A stretch of DNA of 64,000 bases. It comes from Rhodanobacter denitrificans (GTDB taxonomy: Bacteria > Pseudomonadota > Gammaproteobacteria > Xanthomonadales > Rhodanobacteraceae). Location of the stretch: positions 62,001 to 126,000 of the forward strand of contig QFPO01000003.1 of NCBI GenBank assembly GCA_003241385.1. Direction: 5' to 3'. Below, piece after piece: positions 1-10,374 of the stretch. The position numbers and the translations under genes are program-made. The notes below the pieces were generated by a model that saw only the letters and a list, made by a program, of their open reading frames with translations, did not search any database and was not told where the DNA came from. Position 1 is the stretch's first letter. Each line of letters begins with the position of its first letter.

Positions 1-2
1 CG

Positions 3-959
3 GAGCGCCGCATCGTCTGGTTCAACGCGGCCGCGCGCGACCTGCTCGGCCTCGACCCGCGACACGACAGCGGCGCCGAGATCACCCACCTGCTGCGCGC
101 GCCGCGCGTCGTGCAGTGGTTCGCCGAGGGCGCCGAGGCGCCGCTGACCGACGTCGCCTCGCCGGTCGACGACCATGTGCGCCTGAGTCTGCGCAGCATT
201 CCGTATGCGGACGCGCGCAGCCTGCTGGTCGCGCGCGACATCAGCCAGCTGCAGCGGCTCGAACAGGTCCGCCGCGACTTCGTCGCCAACGTCTCGCACG
301 AACTGCGCACGCCGCTGACGGTCGTGCACGGCTATCTCGACATGATCGAGCCGGAGAGCCTGCCCGAGTACGAGCCGATCCTGCGCGAGCTGCGTCTGCA
401 GTCGCGCCGGATGACCCAGATCGTCGAGGACCTGCTGACGCTGTCGCGGCTCGAGGCGCAGCAGAGCACCCCGGACGAGCGCGTGATCATGGCGGCCCTG
501 CTCGAATCGCTGCGCCGCGAAGGCGTCGCGCTGAGCCAGGGGCGCCACCAGATCGTGCTCGAACGCGTCGGCGACCGCGACCTGGCCGGGTCGACCAAGG
601 ACCTGCACAGCGCGTTCTCGAACCTGCTCAGCAACGCAGTGCGCTACACGCCGGACGGCGGCCGCATCGTGCTGCGCTGGGAGTGCGACGAGAACGGCGG
701 GCGCCTGACGGTCAGCGACACCGGGCCGGGCATCCCGGCCCAGCACCTGCCGCGCCTGACCGAGCGCTTCTACCGCGTCTCGACCAGCCGCTCGCGCGAA
801 AGCGGCGGCACGGGCCTGGGCCTCTCGATCGTCAAGCACGTGCTGATGCTGCACCAGGCCCATCTGGAGATTCACAGCGAGGTCGGCGTCGGCAGCCGCT
901 TCGTCTGCGTGTTCGGCCCCGAGCGCCTGCTCCCGGCCGCGCTGCCGCAGGCCTCGTGA
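3..959 (+). CDS. phoR: Phosphate-regulon sensor histidine kinase, PhoR-like (5' end outside window)
   Basis: The frame is open from base 3, so only the C-terminal part of the protein is visible. It begins inside a PAS-like domain (RRIVWFNAAARDLLGL) and continues into a HisKA dimerisation helix with SHELRTPL, whose phospho-accepting His lies at bases 297-299. The ATP-binding domain carries the N box (NLLSNAVRYT), a DTGPGI G1 box and a GTGLGLSIVKH G2 box. The soluble PAS-HisKA-HATPase order and the downstream phosphate genes fit PhoR, which phosphorylates PhoB under phosphate limitation; phoB would be expected upstream of the window. Its stop overlaps the next start by one base (TGATG), so the PstS-like gene is translationally coupled. 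The membrane anchor is not visible. Some other phosphate-linked kinase cannot be fully excluded. Confidence 0.88.
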   Translation, partial: ERRIVWFNAAARDLLGLDPRHDSGAEITHLLRAPRVVQWFAEGAEAPLTDVASPVDDHVRLSLRSIPYADARSLLVARDISQLQRLEQVRRDFVANVSHELRTPLTVVHGYLDMIEPESLPEYEPILRELRLQSRRMTQIVEDLLTLSRLEAQQSTPDERVIMAALLESLRREGVALSQGRHQIVLERVGDRDLAGSTKDLHSAFSNLLSNAVRYTPDGGRIVLRWECDENGGRLTVSDTGPGIPAQHLPRLTERFYRVSTSRSRESGGTGLGLSIVKHVLMLHQAHLEIHSEVGVGSRFVCVFGPERLLPAALPQAS

Positions 960-1870
960 TGCGCGCGGCCATGTGGGTCTGGGCCGTGCTGCTGATCGGC
1001 GGCGGCGCGGCGGCCGAGCCGCTGTCGGGCACGCTGACCAGCGCCGGCTCGGACACGCTGAGCGCGCTGTTCGCGCACTGGTCGCGCGATTTCGCGCGCC
1101 TGCATCCGGACGTGCGGATCCAGGAGCAAGGCCTGGGTTCGACCAGCGCGGTGCTCGCGCTGATCGAGGGTGCGGCCGATCTCGGTCCGATGAGCCGGCC
1201 GATGAGCGCCGAGGAAGAAGCCCTGTTCGAACGGCGCCACGGCCACCGGCCGGCGCGCCTGGTGATCGCCTACGATGCGGTCGCGGTGTTCGTGCACCCG
1301 GACAATCCGCTGCGCACGCTCGACCTGGCACAGCTCGACGGCCTCTACGCGGCGCAGCCCGGCTGCGGCGGCGCACCGCTGCGGCGCTGGGCCGACGCCG
1401 GCGCCGACGGTCCGCTTGCAGCGCAGCGGATCCTGCCGATCGGCCGCAACGCCGCATCGGGAACGGCGGCATTCTTCCGCGATCGCGCACTGTGCGGCGC
1501 CGAGTATCGGGCCGACGTCGTCGCCTGGCCCGGCAGCGGTGCGACCGTGGCCGCGGTCGGCGCGCAGCGCGCGGCGATCGGCTATGCGCCGGCCGGCCTC
1601 GTCAACGCCCAGGTCCGCACGCTGGCGCTGACCGCGGCGCACGGCGCCCCGGTCGCGATCGACGCGCAGAGCGTGCGCTCGGGCCGCTACCCACTGTCGC
1701 GCGCGCTCTACGTCTACTACAACCGTGTCCCCCGACGCGCCCTGCCCGCCCTGCGCACCGCCTTTCTGGCTTACACGCTTTCGTCAGAAGGACAGGCTAT
1801 CGTGGCCGAGGAAGGGTTCATCCCGCTGGCCGCCGAAGAAGCGGCCGCGCAACGCCTGCAACTGGAATGA
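959..1870 (+). CDS. PstS-like periplasmic phosphate-binding protein
   Basis: A 303-residue protein with a hydrophobic N-terminal signal peptide (about residues 1-20, ending GGAAAEP). The body is a type II periplasmic binding fold: GSDTLSALF near the N-terminus and a GRNAASGTAAFF loop resemble the Ser/Thr-rich anion-binding loops of PstS-family proteins. The start is fixed by the TGATG junction with phoR, and the end overlaps the ppk start (ATGA). No pstCAB transporter genes follow, so this copy may deliver phosphate to a transporter encoded elsewhere, or act as a sensory partner of PhoR. Its placement between sensor kinase and polyphosphate kinase is a clear functional link to phosphate. Exact ligand is inferred from family and context. 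Confidence 0.82.
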   Translation: MRAAMWVWAVLLIGGGAAAEPLSGTLTSAGSDTLSALFAHWSRDFARLHPDVRIQEQGLGSTSAVLALIEGAADLGPMSRPMSAEEEALFERRHGHRPARLVIAYDAVAVFVHPDNPLRTLDLAQLDGLYAAQPGCGGAPLRRWADAGADGPLAAQRILPIGRNAASGTAAFFRDRALCGAEYRADVVAWPGSGATVAAVGAQRAAIGYAPAGLVNAQVRTLALTAAHGAPVAIDAQSVRSGRYPLSRALYVYYNRVPRRALPALRTAFLAYTLSSEGQAIVAEEGFIPLAAEEAAAQRLQLE

Positions 1871-3951
1871 GCATGTCGACGATCGCCGCGCCGGACCTGG
1901 CCGACCCCAGCCTCTACCTCAACCGCGAACTGGCCCAGCTCGAGTTCAACTTCCGCGTGCTGGCCCAGGCCGAGGACGCGACCGTACCGCTGCTCGAACG
2001 GCTGCGCTACCTGTGCATCTCGTGCACGAACCTCGACGAGTTCTTCGAGGTGCGCGTGGCGATCCTCAAGCACCACCACGCGTTCGGCGACGTGCGGCCG
2101 GGCCCGGACGGGATGTCGGCCAGCGACGTGCTGACGCGCATCCGCGAGCGCACGCTGGCCCTGGTCAAGTCGCAGTACGACTTCTTCAACGACGTGCTGC
2201 TGCCGGCGCTCGACGCCGAGGGCATCCGCTTCGTCGCGCGCGACGCCTGGAGCGCCAAGCAGCGCAGCTGGCTGCAGGGCTACTTCCGCAACGAGATCCT
2301 GCCGGTGCTCTCGCCGCTGGGGCTGGACCCGGCGCATCCGTTTCCGCGCATCCTCAACAAGAGCCTGAACCTGGCCGTCGTGCTGAAGGGCAAGGACGCG
2401 TTCGGCCGCGACGGCAACATGGCCCTGGTCCGCGCGCCGCGCTCGCTGCCGCGCATCATCCGGCTGCCGGCCGAGGTCGCCGACAAGCCGTACGACTTCG
2501 TGTTCCTGTCGAGCATCCTGCACGAGTTCATGGACGAGATGTTCCCGGGCATGAAGGTCCGCGGCGCGTACCAGTTCCGCGTGACGCGCAACAGCGAGCT
2601 GTTCGTCGACGAGGAGGACGTCGAGAACCTGGCGCTGGCGCTGCGCGACGAGCTCAATACGCGCGGCTACGCCAAGCCGGTGCGGCTGGAGATCACCGAG
2701 CAGTGCCCGAAGCCGATCGCGCGCATGCTGATGCAGAACTTCGAGCTCGGCGAGCAGGACATCTACCGCTGCGGCGGCCCGGTCAACGTCAGCCGCATCA
2801 ACACGATCTACGACCAGGTCGACCGGCCGGACCTCAAGTTCCCCCCGTTCGTCCAGCGCATCAGCAAGGCGGTCGCCGACGAGCGCAGCCTGTTCGAGGC
2901 GATCCGCGAGCGCGACGTGCTGCTGCACCATCCGTTCGAATCGTTCGCGACCGTGCTGGAGCTGCTGCGCCAGGCCAGCGTCGATCCCGACGTGCTGGCG
3001 ATCAAGCAGACGCTGTACCGGGTCGGCAACAACTCGCCGATCGTCGATCACCTGATCGAGGCCGCGCGCAACGGCAAGGACGTCACCGTCGTCGTCGAGC
3101 TGCGCGCGCGCTTCGACGAGGAGGCCAACCTCAAGCTCGCCAACCGCCTGCAGGAGGTCGGCGTGCAGGTCGTCTACGGCGTGGTCGGCTACAAGACGCA
3201 CGCCAAGATGCTGCTGGTGGTGCGCCGCGAGCGCGGCGCGCTGCGCCGCTACGTGCATCTGGCGACCGGCAACTACCACCAGATGACCTCGCGGATCTAC
3301 ACCGACCTCGGCCTGATGACCGCGCATCCGGAGATCGGCGAGGACGCGCACCAGCTGTTCCTGCAGTTGTCCGGACTCGGCACGATCGTCAAGCTCAAGC
3401 GGCTGCTGCATTCGCCGTTCACGCTGCACGCCGGCATCATCGCGCGGATCCAGCGCGAGATCGATCACGCCCGCGCCGGCCGGCCGGCGCGGATCGTCGC
3501 CAAGATCAACGCGCTCAACGAAGAGGACGTCATCGAGCTGCTCTACCGCGCGTCCCGCGCCGGCGTGCAGATCGAGCTGATCGTGCGCGGCGCCTGCACG
3601 CTGCGGCCGGGCCTGCCCGGCATCTCCGAGAACATCCGCGTGCGCTCGATCGTCGGGCGCTTCCTCGAGCACAGTCGCGTGTACTGGTTCCAGAACGGCG
3701 AGGAGCCTGAGATCTGGTGCGCCAGTGCCGACTGGATGGAGCGCAATCTGCTGCGCCGGGTCGAGACCTGCTTCCCGCTACTCGATCCGACGATCGCGCG
3801 GCGCGTCTACGACGAGGCGCTGACCAACTACCTGGCCGACAACCAGCAGGCCTGGCGGCTGCTGCCCGACGGCAGCTACGAGCGGATCACGCCGGGCGAG
3901 GACATGCCGCACTCGGCCCAGCAGTCGCTGCTGGCCAAGATCTGCGGCTGA
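1867..3951 (+). CDS. ppk: Polyphosphate kinase 1
   Basis: 694 residues, the normal size for Ppk1. It reversibly transfers the ATP gamma-phosphate to growing polyphosphate chains. The N-terminal domain starts SLYLNRELAQLEFN, as in the family. The catalytic phospholipase-D-like half contains H445 in YKTHAKMLLVV, the expected phosphohistidine, and H602 in GRFLEHSRVYWF, the second active-site His. Other signatures include KQTLYRVG and HLATGNYH. I start at the ATGA overlap with the PstS-like gene; a second ATG lies two codons in. With phoR and the binding protein upstream and ppx downstream it forms a phosphate storage module. All catalytic residues I can identify are present. Confidence 0.97.
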   Translation: MSMSTIAAPDLADPSLYLNRELAQLEFNFRVLAQAEDATVPLLERLRYLCISCTNLDEFFEVRVAILKHHHAFGDVRPGPDGMSASDVLTRIRERTLALVKSQYDFFNDVLLPALDAEGIRFVARDAWSAKQRSWLQGYFRNEILPVLSPLGLDPAHPFPRILNKSLNLAVVLKGKDAFGRDGNMALVRAPRSLPRIIRLPAEVADKPYDFVFLSSILHEFMDEMFPGMKVRGAYQFRVTRNSELFVDEEDVENLALALRDELNTRGYAKPVRLEITEQCPKPIARMLMQNFELGEQDIYRCGGPVNVSRINTIYDQVDRPDLKFPPFVQRISKAVADERSLFEAIRERDVLLHHPFESFATVLELLRQASVDPDVLAIKQTLYRVGNNSPIVDHLIEAARNGKDVTVVVELRARFDEEANLKLANRLQEVGVQVVYGVVGYKTHAKMLLVVRRERGALRRYVHLATGNYHQMTSRIYTDLGLMTAHPEIGEDAHQLFLQLSGLGTIVKLKRLLHSPFTLHAGIIARIQREIDHARAGRPARIVAKINALNEEDVIELLYRASRAGVQIELIVRGACTLRPGLPGISENIRVRSIVGRFLEHSRVYWFQNGEEPEIWCASADWMERNLLRRVETCFPLLDPTIARRVYDEALTNYLADNQQAWRLLPDGSYERITPGEDMPHSAQQSLLAKICG

Positions 3952-3990
3952 GCCCGGCACCCGCCCGCTTCCACCGTTTTCCGCCGTGCG

Positions 3991-4016
3991 CCGGCCGATG
4001 CACAGGCATCGGCCGG
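3991..4016 (+). terminator. Perfect 11-bp hairpin between ppk and ppx
   Basis: Left arm CCGGCCGATGC (3991-4001), loop ACAG, right arm GCATCGGCCGG (4006-4016). It lies 39 bases after the ppk stop and just before a promoter-like element for ppx. There is no U-tract, so it may be a Rho-independent terminator of the GC-rich type, an attenuator or an mRNA 3' stabiliser. Confidence 0.5.
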
Positions 4017-4018
4017 TC

Positions 4019-4027
4019 TGCCACAAT
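4019..4027 (+). promoter_or_regulatory. Candidate extended -10 promoter of ppx
   Basis: TGCCACAAT has the TG-N spacing of an extended -10 box, immediately downstream of the ppk hairpin and 31 bases before the ppx start. No convincing -35 is seen. It suggests ppx can be transcribed separately from ppk. Confidence 0.35.
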
Positions 4028-4057
4028 CGACACCGTTCCCCCGCCTGCGCCCGCCGC

Positions 4058-5569
4058 GTGACCGACGCCAACGACATCCGCAACGGCGAGCTGCTGGCAG
4101 CCGTCGACATCGGCTCCAACAGCTTCCACATGATCGTGGCGCGCTACGAGCATGGCGAGCTGCGCGTGATCGACCGCCTGCGCGACAGCGTCCGCCTCGC
4201 GATGGGGCTCGGCGCCGACGGGAGCCTGGCCGCGCCGCAGCGCGAGCGCGCACTGGCCTGCCTGGCGCAGTTCGGCCAGCGCCTGCGCGGCCTCGCGCAC
4301 GGCCGCGTGCACGCGGTGGCGACCAACGCGGTGCGCCAGCTCGCCAATCCGCAGGCGTTCCTGATGCCGGCCGAGACCGCGCTGGGCCATCCGATCGAGA
4401 TCGTGTCCGGCCGCGAGGAGGCGCGTCTGATCTATCTCGGCGTCGCCAACGGCCTGCCGCGCGGCGACCAGCGCCGGCTCGTCGTCGACATCGGCGGCGG
4501 CAGTACCGAGTTCATCATCGGCCAGGACTTCGAGGCGCTCGAGCGCGAGAGCGTGCAGATTGGCTGCGTCGCCAGCACGCGCCGCTTCTTCGAGGACGGC
4601 AAGCTGACCGCCAAGCGCTGGCGCCAGGCCTCGACCGAGATCGCGGTCGAACTGCAGCAGTTCGCGGCCGACTACCGCAGCCGCGGCTGGGCCGAGGCGT
4701 TCGGCTCGTCCGGCACGGTGCGCGCGATCGGCAGCATCGTTCAGGCCAACCGCTGGTCCGATTCGGGCATCACCGCCGAATCGATCGGCCGTGTGCGCGA
4801 CGCGCTGATCGCCGCCGGCAGCATCCAGGCGCTGGAACTGCCGGGCCTCAGCGAGGAGCGCGCCCAGGTGATCGCCGGCGGCGTCGTAATCCTGGAAGCC
4901 GTGTTCGCGGCGCTCGGCGTCGAACAGATGGGCGTGTGCGAGACCTCGATGCGCGAGGGCCTGCTCTACGACATGCTCGGCCGCGCGATGCAGCGCGACC
5001 CGCGCGCCGGCGCGATCGCGGCCCTGGTCGAGCGCTATGCGGTCGACCGCTCGCAGGCCGGACGCGTCCACGAGACCGCCTGGCGCCTGTTCGATCAGGT
5101 CGCCGCGGCCTGGCATCTGGAACCGATCGACCGCGACGTGCTCGGCTGGTGCGCGGACATCCACGAGATCGGCCTGGCGATCGCGCACAGCCAGCATCAT
5201 CTGCACGGCGCCTACATCGTCGCGCACTCGGACCTGGCCGGCTTCAGCCAGCAGGGCCAGCAGTTGCTCGAGACGATTCTGCGCTCGCACCGGCGCCGTC
5301 CGCAGCGCAGCGCGTTCGAGGCCCTGCCCGAGCGCTTGCGCACGATCGCGCGACGCCTGACCGCGCTGCTGCGCCTGGCCGTGCTGCTGCACCGCGGCCG
5401 CACGTCCGAGCCGCTGCCGCCGCTGTCGCTGCGCGCCGGCGCGCGCGCGCTGCGGCTGAACCTGCCGGCGCTCTGGCTCGACCAGCATCCGCTGACGCGG
5501 GCCGATCTCGAACAGGAATGCGACTACTTCAAGCCGCTCGGCCTGAAGCTCGAGATCGGCACGCGCTGA
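4058..5569 (+). CDS. ppx: Exopolyphosphatase (Ppx/GppA family)
   Basis: 503 residues, similar to typical Ppx of about 500. The actin-like fold is shown by AAVDIGSNSFHMIVARY at the N-terminus (phosphate-binding loop P1) and VVDIGGGSTEFIIG (loop P2, near residue 145), then SSGTVRAIG. The C-terminal third is the HD-like extension of long Ppx proteins (HEIGLAIAHSQHHLHGAYI). It removes terminal phosphates from polyphosphate and is the counterpart of ppk. The start chosen is GTG at 4058, giving the family-length N-terminus; the in-frame ATG codons further upstream overlap the hairpin and promoter and give an arginine-rich leader. The gene converges with the response regulator 6 bases away. Confidence 0.95.
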   Translation: MTDANDIRNGELLAAVDIGSNSFHMIVARYEHGELRVIDRLRDSVRLAMGLGADGSLAAPQRERALACLAQFGQRLRGLAHGRVHAVATNAVRQLANPQAFLMPAETALGHPIEIVSGREEARLIYLGVANGLPRGDQRRLVVDIGGGSTEFIIGQDFEALERESVQIGCVASTRRFFEDGKLTAKRWRQASTEIAVELQQFAADYRSRGWAEAFGSSGTVRAIGSIVQANRWSDSGITAESIGRVRDALIAAGSIQALELPGLSEERAQVIAGGVVILEAVFAALGVEQMGVCETSMREGLLYDMLGRAMQRDPRAGAIAALVERYAVDRSQAGRVHETAWRLFDQVAAAWHLEPIDRDVLGWCADIHEIGLAIAHSQHHLHGAYIVAHSDLAGFSQQGQQLLETILRSHRRRPQRSAFEALPERLRTIARRLTALLRLAVLLHRGRTSEPLPPLSLRAGARALRLNLPALWLDQHPLTRADLEQECDYFKPLGLKLEIGTR

Positions 5570-5575
5570 CGCGCC

Positions 5576-6931
<1,356 letters not shown>

Positions 6932-6962
6932 CGGCTTTCGTGGGGAGGTCGGTCGGCGCATA

Positions 6963-6980
6963 CCCTGCCTGGATGCAGGG
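6963..6980 (-). other. Short hairpin between permease and regulator genes
   Basis: CCCTGC (6963-6968) and GCAGGG (6975-6980) form a 6-bp stem with a 6-base loop in the 70-base gap between the second permease stop and the regulator start. There is no T-tract. It could attenuate transcription into the regulator gene; weak evidence. Confidence 0.25.
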
Positions 6981-7001
6981 CAGCGCCGAAGGGTTGCATT
7001 C

Positions 7002-8219
7002 TTACACGCTTCGCGTCGCGACGGCCGGCGGCACGCGCGAGGCGCGCAGCGCCGGACCGAGCACCGCGAGCTGGCCGAGCGCCCACAGGCACACGAAGCC
7101 GATCGGCACGTAGTGCCACGGCAGGCGCGGCGACTGGTAGCGGTCCATCAGCCACAGACTGAACGCGTAGGCGAGGATACCGCCGGCGATCAGGCCGACC
7201 GTCGTGATGATGAAGTTCTCGGTCTGGAAGTAGCGCAGGATGTCGCCGCGCGTCGCACCGAGCGCGCGCCGCGTGCCGATCTGGCGCGTGCGCTGGGCGA
7301 CCCAGAAGCTGGCCATGCCGACGATGCCGAGCGCGGTGATGCCGAGCAGCGCGACGATCACGCTGCCGAGGATGATCGTCATCGCGCGGTCCTCGGCGTA
7401 GACCTGGGTGCGCCGGTCCTCCATGCTGCGCAGGCCGCGCACGATGCGGCCGCGGTTGGCGGTCGCGAGCTTCTCCTCGACGTCCTTCATGACCTCGTCG
7501 CGGCGGCCCGGCTCGGTACGGATCAGATAGGTCGAGGAGCTTCCACCCGTCAGCACCGACGGCAGCAGCAACGTGTTCTCGACCATGTTCGCGCTGACCC
7601 ACGGTGCCTGCAGCTTCTCGACGATGCCGATGACGGTCGCCGGCTCGCCTTCCTCGCCGCCGAAGTAGAACGACTTGCCGACCGGGTCGGCCTCGTCCGG
7701 GAACATCTGCCGGGCCAGCGCGCGCGTCATGATCGCCACGCGCGGCATCGCCTCGTCGTTGGGCGTGCGAAAGCCGATCTCCTCGGGCTTGAAGTCGCGT
7801 CCGGCGACCAGCTCGGCGCCGTAGGCGGACACGCCGCTGGCGTCGACGAAGTAGAACGCCGAATTGGCCGTGGACGTGCGCTGGCCCGGCGCGAGGCTCA
7901 GTCCGCTGCTCCAGCCACTGTTGCTGAGCGGGAGGGCGTTGGTCGCGGTCGCGGCGGCGACACCGGGCAGGCTGCGCAGCAGGTTCAGATCGGCATTGAT
8001 CGTCGATTGCACGTCGAAGCCCTGGCCGAAGCCGATGCTGCTGATCGTGAACGTGTCGGCCTCGTTCATGCCGCTCGGACGCTTCATCAGGTCCAGGCGC
8101 TGGCCGATGATGAACAAGGCATTGCAGACGATCGCCAGCGTCAGCGCGACCTGCAGGCCGATCAGGATCATCGAGACCTTGCTGCGCATCAGCGCGGACA
8201 GGATCGGACGGATTTCCAT
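7002..8219 (-). CDS. MacB/FtsX-type ABC transporter permease, second copy
   Basis: 405 residues. One N-terminal membrane segment (VSMILIGLQVALTLAIVCNALFII), a large periplasmic domain, and three C-terminal segments around residues 280-390 including the FtsX-like RTRQIGTRRALGATRGDI stretch, which contacts the ATPase. This is the MacB_PCD plus FtsX arrangement. The start follows an AGGAGAAC ribosome binding site and lies 11 bases after the first permease stop. Together with the neighbouring permease, ATPase and HlyD-type adaptor it should form an inner-membrane mechanotransmission exporter. Substrate cannot be read from sequence; peptides, antibiotics or lipoprotein-type cargo are known for the family. 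Confidence 0.9.
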   Translation of the reverse strand: MEIRPILSALMRSKVSMILIGLQVALTLAIVCNALFIIGQRLDLMKRPSGMNEADTFTISSIGFGQGFDVQSTINADLNLLRSLPGVAAATATNALPLSNSGWSSGLSLAPGQRTSTANSAFYFVDASGVSAYGAELVAGRDFKPEEIGFRTPNDEAMPRVAIMTRALARQMFPDEADPVGKSFYFGGEEGEPATVIGIVEKLQAPWVSANMVENTLLLPSVLTGGSSSTYLIRTEPGRRDEVMKDVEEKLATANRGRIVRGLRSMEDRRTQVYAEDRAMTIILGSVIVALLGITALGIVGMASFWVAQRTRQIGTRRALGATRGDILRYFQTENFIITTVGLIAGGILAYAFSLWLMDRYQSPRLPWHYVPIGFVCLWALGQLAVLGPALRASRVPPAVATRSV

Positions 8220-8230
8220 GGTCGTTCTCC

Positions 8231-9535
8231 TCACATCTTCAGTTGCGCGGCGGGCTGCACGCGGCAGGCACGCCAGGTCGGGTACAGGCCGGCCAGGATC
8301 GCCGCGAGGATCGCCAGCGCGATCGTCGTCATCACCATCGCCCAGTCCAGGTGCGTCACGTTCGCGTACTGCCGGTACAGACTGCGCACCGCGACGAGAC
8401 CGAGGCCGGTCAGCACCAGGCCGATCAGTCCGCCGCTGAGGCCGACCACGCCCGACTCGATCAGGAACTGCATGAACACCTGGCGCCGGCTGGCGCCGAG
8501 CGCGCGGCGCAGGCCGATCTCGCCGGCGCGGCGCGTGAACTTGGCCAGCAGCAGGCCGATCGTGTTGATCAGGCACACGACCAGGAACGCGAACGCGAGT
8601 CCGACCTGCACCTCGACGTCGCGCGAGACGACCTCCTGATCGGCCATCCACTGCGTGACGTTCAGCAGGCGGTTGTTGAGCGGACGCGGGAAGCGGCCGA
8701 GCTTCTTCTGTTCCTCGACGTAGCTGTTGAGATAGGCCATGTATTCCTCGACGCGCGCCGGCGAGTCGAGCTCGACCCACATCTGGATCCAGACGCAGTC
8801 CGAGTCGAGGTAGGCCTCCCAGCCGGCGCCGGGCGAGCGCCAGCAGCTGTTGTTGCCGGTCGAGCGGCGCTTGGTCTCGATCGCCGTCGTGAACGGCATG
8901 AAGAACTCTTCGGGATTGTTGAACGCGCCGTTGGTGAGGTCGTAGTACTTGACGCGCAGCTCCCACTTGGCGAGCACGCCGACCACGGTGTAGTCCACGC
9001 CGTCCATGCGCACGGTCTTGCCGACGCTGTCGACGCCGCCGAACAGCGTCTCGTTGGTGTCGTGGCTCAGCACGATCACGCGCGCGTGCTGCGCGTCCTG
9101 GTCGCGTCCCCACGGCTGCCCGTAGGCGAACGGCGGCTCGAACAGACCGAAGAAGTCCGAGTAGGTCGCGCGGCCGAGCGCGATGAACGGCTTGACGTCC
9201 GGATTCTCCGGCTGCACCGGCAGCGAGATCTTGTACATCGCGGCCTGGCGGTCGGCCTTGGCGGCCGTCATCAGCGCGACCGCGTCGCGATAGGTCACCT
9301 GGTCGGGCGGACGGTCGTCCGAGCCGGCCCCCTCGTCGGGACTCCAGTTGTCGAGCTGCACGTAATGCAGCTTGCTGCTCTTCCACGGAATCGGATCGCT
9401 GCCCATCAGATAGAACACGGTCAGCGTCGTCATGCTGGCGCCGATGCCGAGCGCGATGCCGAGCACCATCAGGGCGGTCAGGATCGGGTTGCGCCGCAGA
9501 CTGCGCAGACCCAGTTGCAGGTAGTAGGCGAACAT
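8231..9535 (-). CDS. MacB/FtsX-type ABC transporter permease, first copy
   Basis: 434 residues. N-terminal segment with RSLRRNPILTALMVLGIALGIGASM, then a long periplasmic domain (about residues 45-310), then three C-terminal membrane segments with the conserved RRAGEIGLRRALGASRRQVF motif. It is a distinct partner of the downstream permease, not a duplicate, so the transporter is probably a permease heterodimer driven by two copies of the ATPase. A GAGGACAC ribosome binding site precedes the ATG. It is separated from the ATPase gene by only 15 bases. Confidence 0.9.
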   Translation of the reverse strand: MFAYYLQLGLRSLRRNPILTALMVLGIALGIGASMTTLTVFYLMGSDPIPWKSSKLHYVQLDNWSPDEGAGSDDRPPDQVTYRDAVALMTAAKADRQAAMYKISLPVQPENPDVKPFIALGRATYSDFFGLFEPPFAYGQPWGRDQDAQHARVIVLSHDTNETLFGGVDSVGKTVRMDGVDYTVVGVLAKWELRVKYYDLTNGAFNNPEEFFMPFTTAIETKRRSTGNNSCWRSPGAGWEAYLDSDCVWIQMWVELDSPARVEEYMAYLNSYVEEQKKLGRFPRPLNNRLLNVTQWMADQEVVSRDVEVQVGLAFAFLVVCLINTIGLLLAKFTRRAGEIGLRRALGASRRQVFMQFLIESGVVGLSGGLIGLVLTGLGLVAVRSLYRQYANVTHLDWAMVMTTIALAILAAILAGLYPTWRACRVQPAAQLKM

Positions 9536-9550
9536 CGGGTGTCCTCGCGA

Positions 9551-10279
9551 TCAGACCGCTGCGGCGTGGTCGGGCTGGGCGGCCGCCTTGTGGCGGCGCA
9601 GGCTGACCTCGTCGCCGAGATCGGTGACCTGGCCGTCCATGACGTGCACGTTGCGCTGGGCACGCGCGGCCAGCTCCGGATCGTGCGTGACCATGACGAT
9701 CGTCGTGCCCTGGCGGTTGATCTCCTCGAGCAGCTCCATGACGCCGCGCGCCATCAGCGAGTCGAGGTTGCCGGTCGGCTCGTCGGCCATCAGCAGGCGC
9801 GGCGAGCCGGCCAGCGCGCGCGCGATCGCGACGCGCTGTTGCTGGCCGCCGGAGAGCTCGGACGGATAGTGCTTGATGCGCGAGGCGAGACCGACGCGGC
9901 TCAGCGACTCCTCGATGCGGCGCTTGCGCTCGGCCGCCGGGAAGCCGCGGTAGCGCAGCGGCACGTCGACGTTGTCGAACAGGTTGAGGTCGGGGATCAG
10001 GTTGAAGCTCTGGAAGATGAAGCCGATCTTCTCGTTGCGCAGCTTCGAGCGCGCGTTGTCGTCCAGGCCGCGCACGTCGACGCCGTCGAGCCAGTATTCG
10101 CCGCCGGTGAACTCCTCGAGCAGGCCGGCGATGTTGAGGAAGGTGGTCTTGCCCGAGCCGGACGGACCGGTCACCGCGACGAACTCGCCGGCGCGCACGT
10201 GGATCGAGAAGTCGCGCAGCGCGTGCGTCTCGATCAGATGGGTACGGTAGACCTTCTGCAGGTGGTTCATCTTCAGCAT
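9551..10279 (-). CDS. MacB-like ABC transporter ATP-binding protein
   Basis: 242 residues with a complete ATPase: Walker A GPSGSGKTT (38-46), Q-loop GFIFQSFNL, signature LSGGQQQ (142-148), Walker B RLLMADEPTGNLDS and H-loop His199. The ADEPTGNLDS and SFNLIPDLN signatures are those of the LolD/MacB/FtsE group. It powers the two adjacent permeases. It sits second in the operon after the adaptor gene, so the ATPase is a separate polypeptide rather than fused to the permease as in E. coli MacB. Confidence 0.93.
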   Translation of the reverse strand: MLKMNHLQKVYRTHLIETHALRDFSIHVRAGEFVAVTGPSGSGKTTFLNIAGLLEEFTGGEYWLDGVDVRGLDDNARSKLRNEKIGFIFQSFNLIPDLNLFDNVDVPLRYRGFPAAERKRRIEESLSRVGLASRIKHYPSELSGGQQQRVAIARALAGSPRLLMADEPTGNLDSLMARGVMELLEEINRQGTTIVMVTHDPELAARAQRNVHVMDGQVTDLGDEVSLRRHKAAAQPDHAAAV

Positions 10280-10374
10280 GGCGAGGTGTCCTGGTCCGGA
10301 GGGAGGCGATCGGGCGGGAGGATCGGCTTGAGGAGGGGTGCCGCGGAGCCGGAGCCCCGCGGCGGTGTCGGGGG

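Noticed and set aside
1771..3672. 633-residue open frame on the minus strand across ppk
   Set aside because: It mirrors the codons of a certain ppk gene, has no recognisable domain and is a product of high GC with few chance stops.
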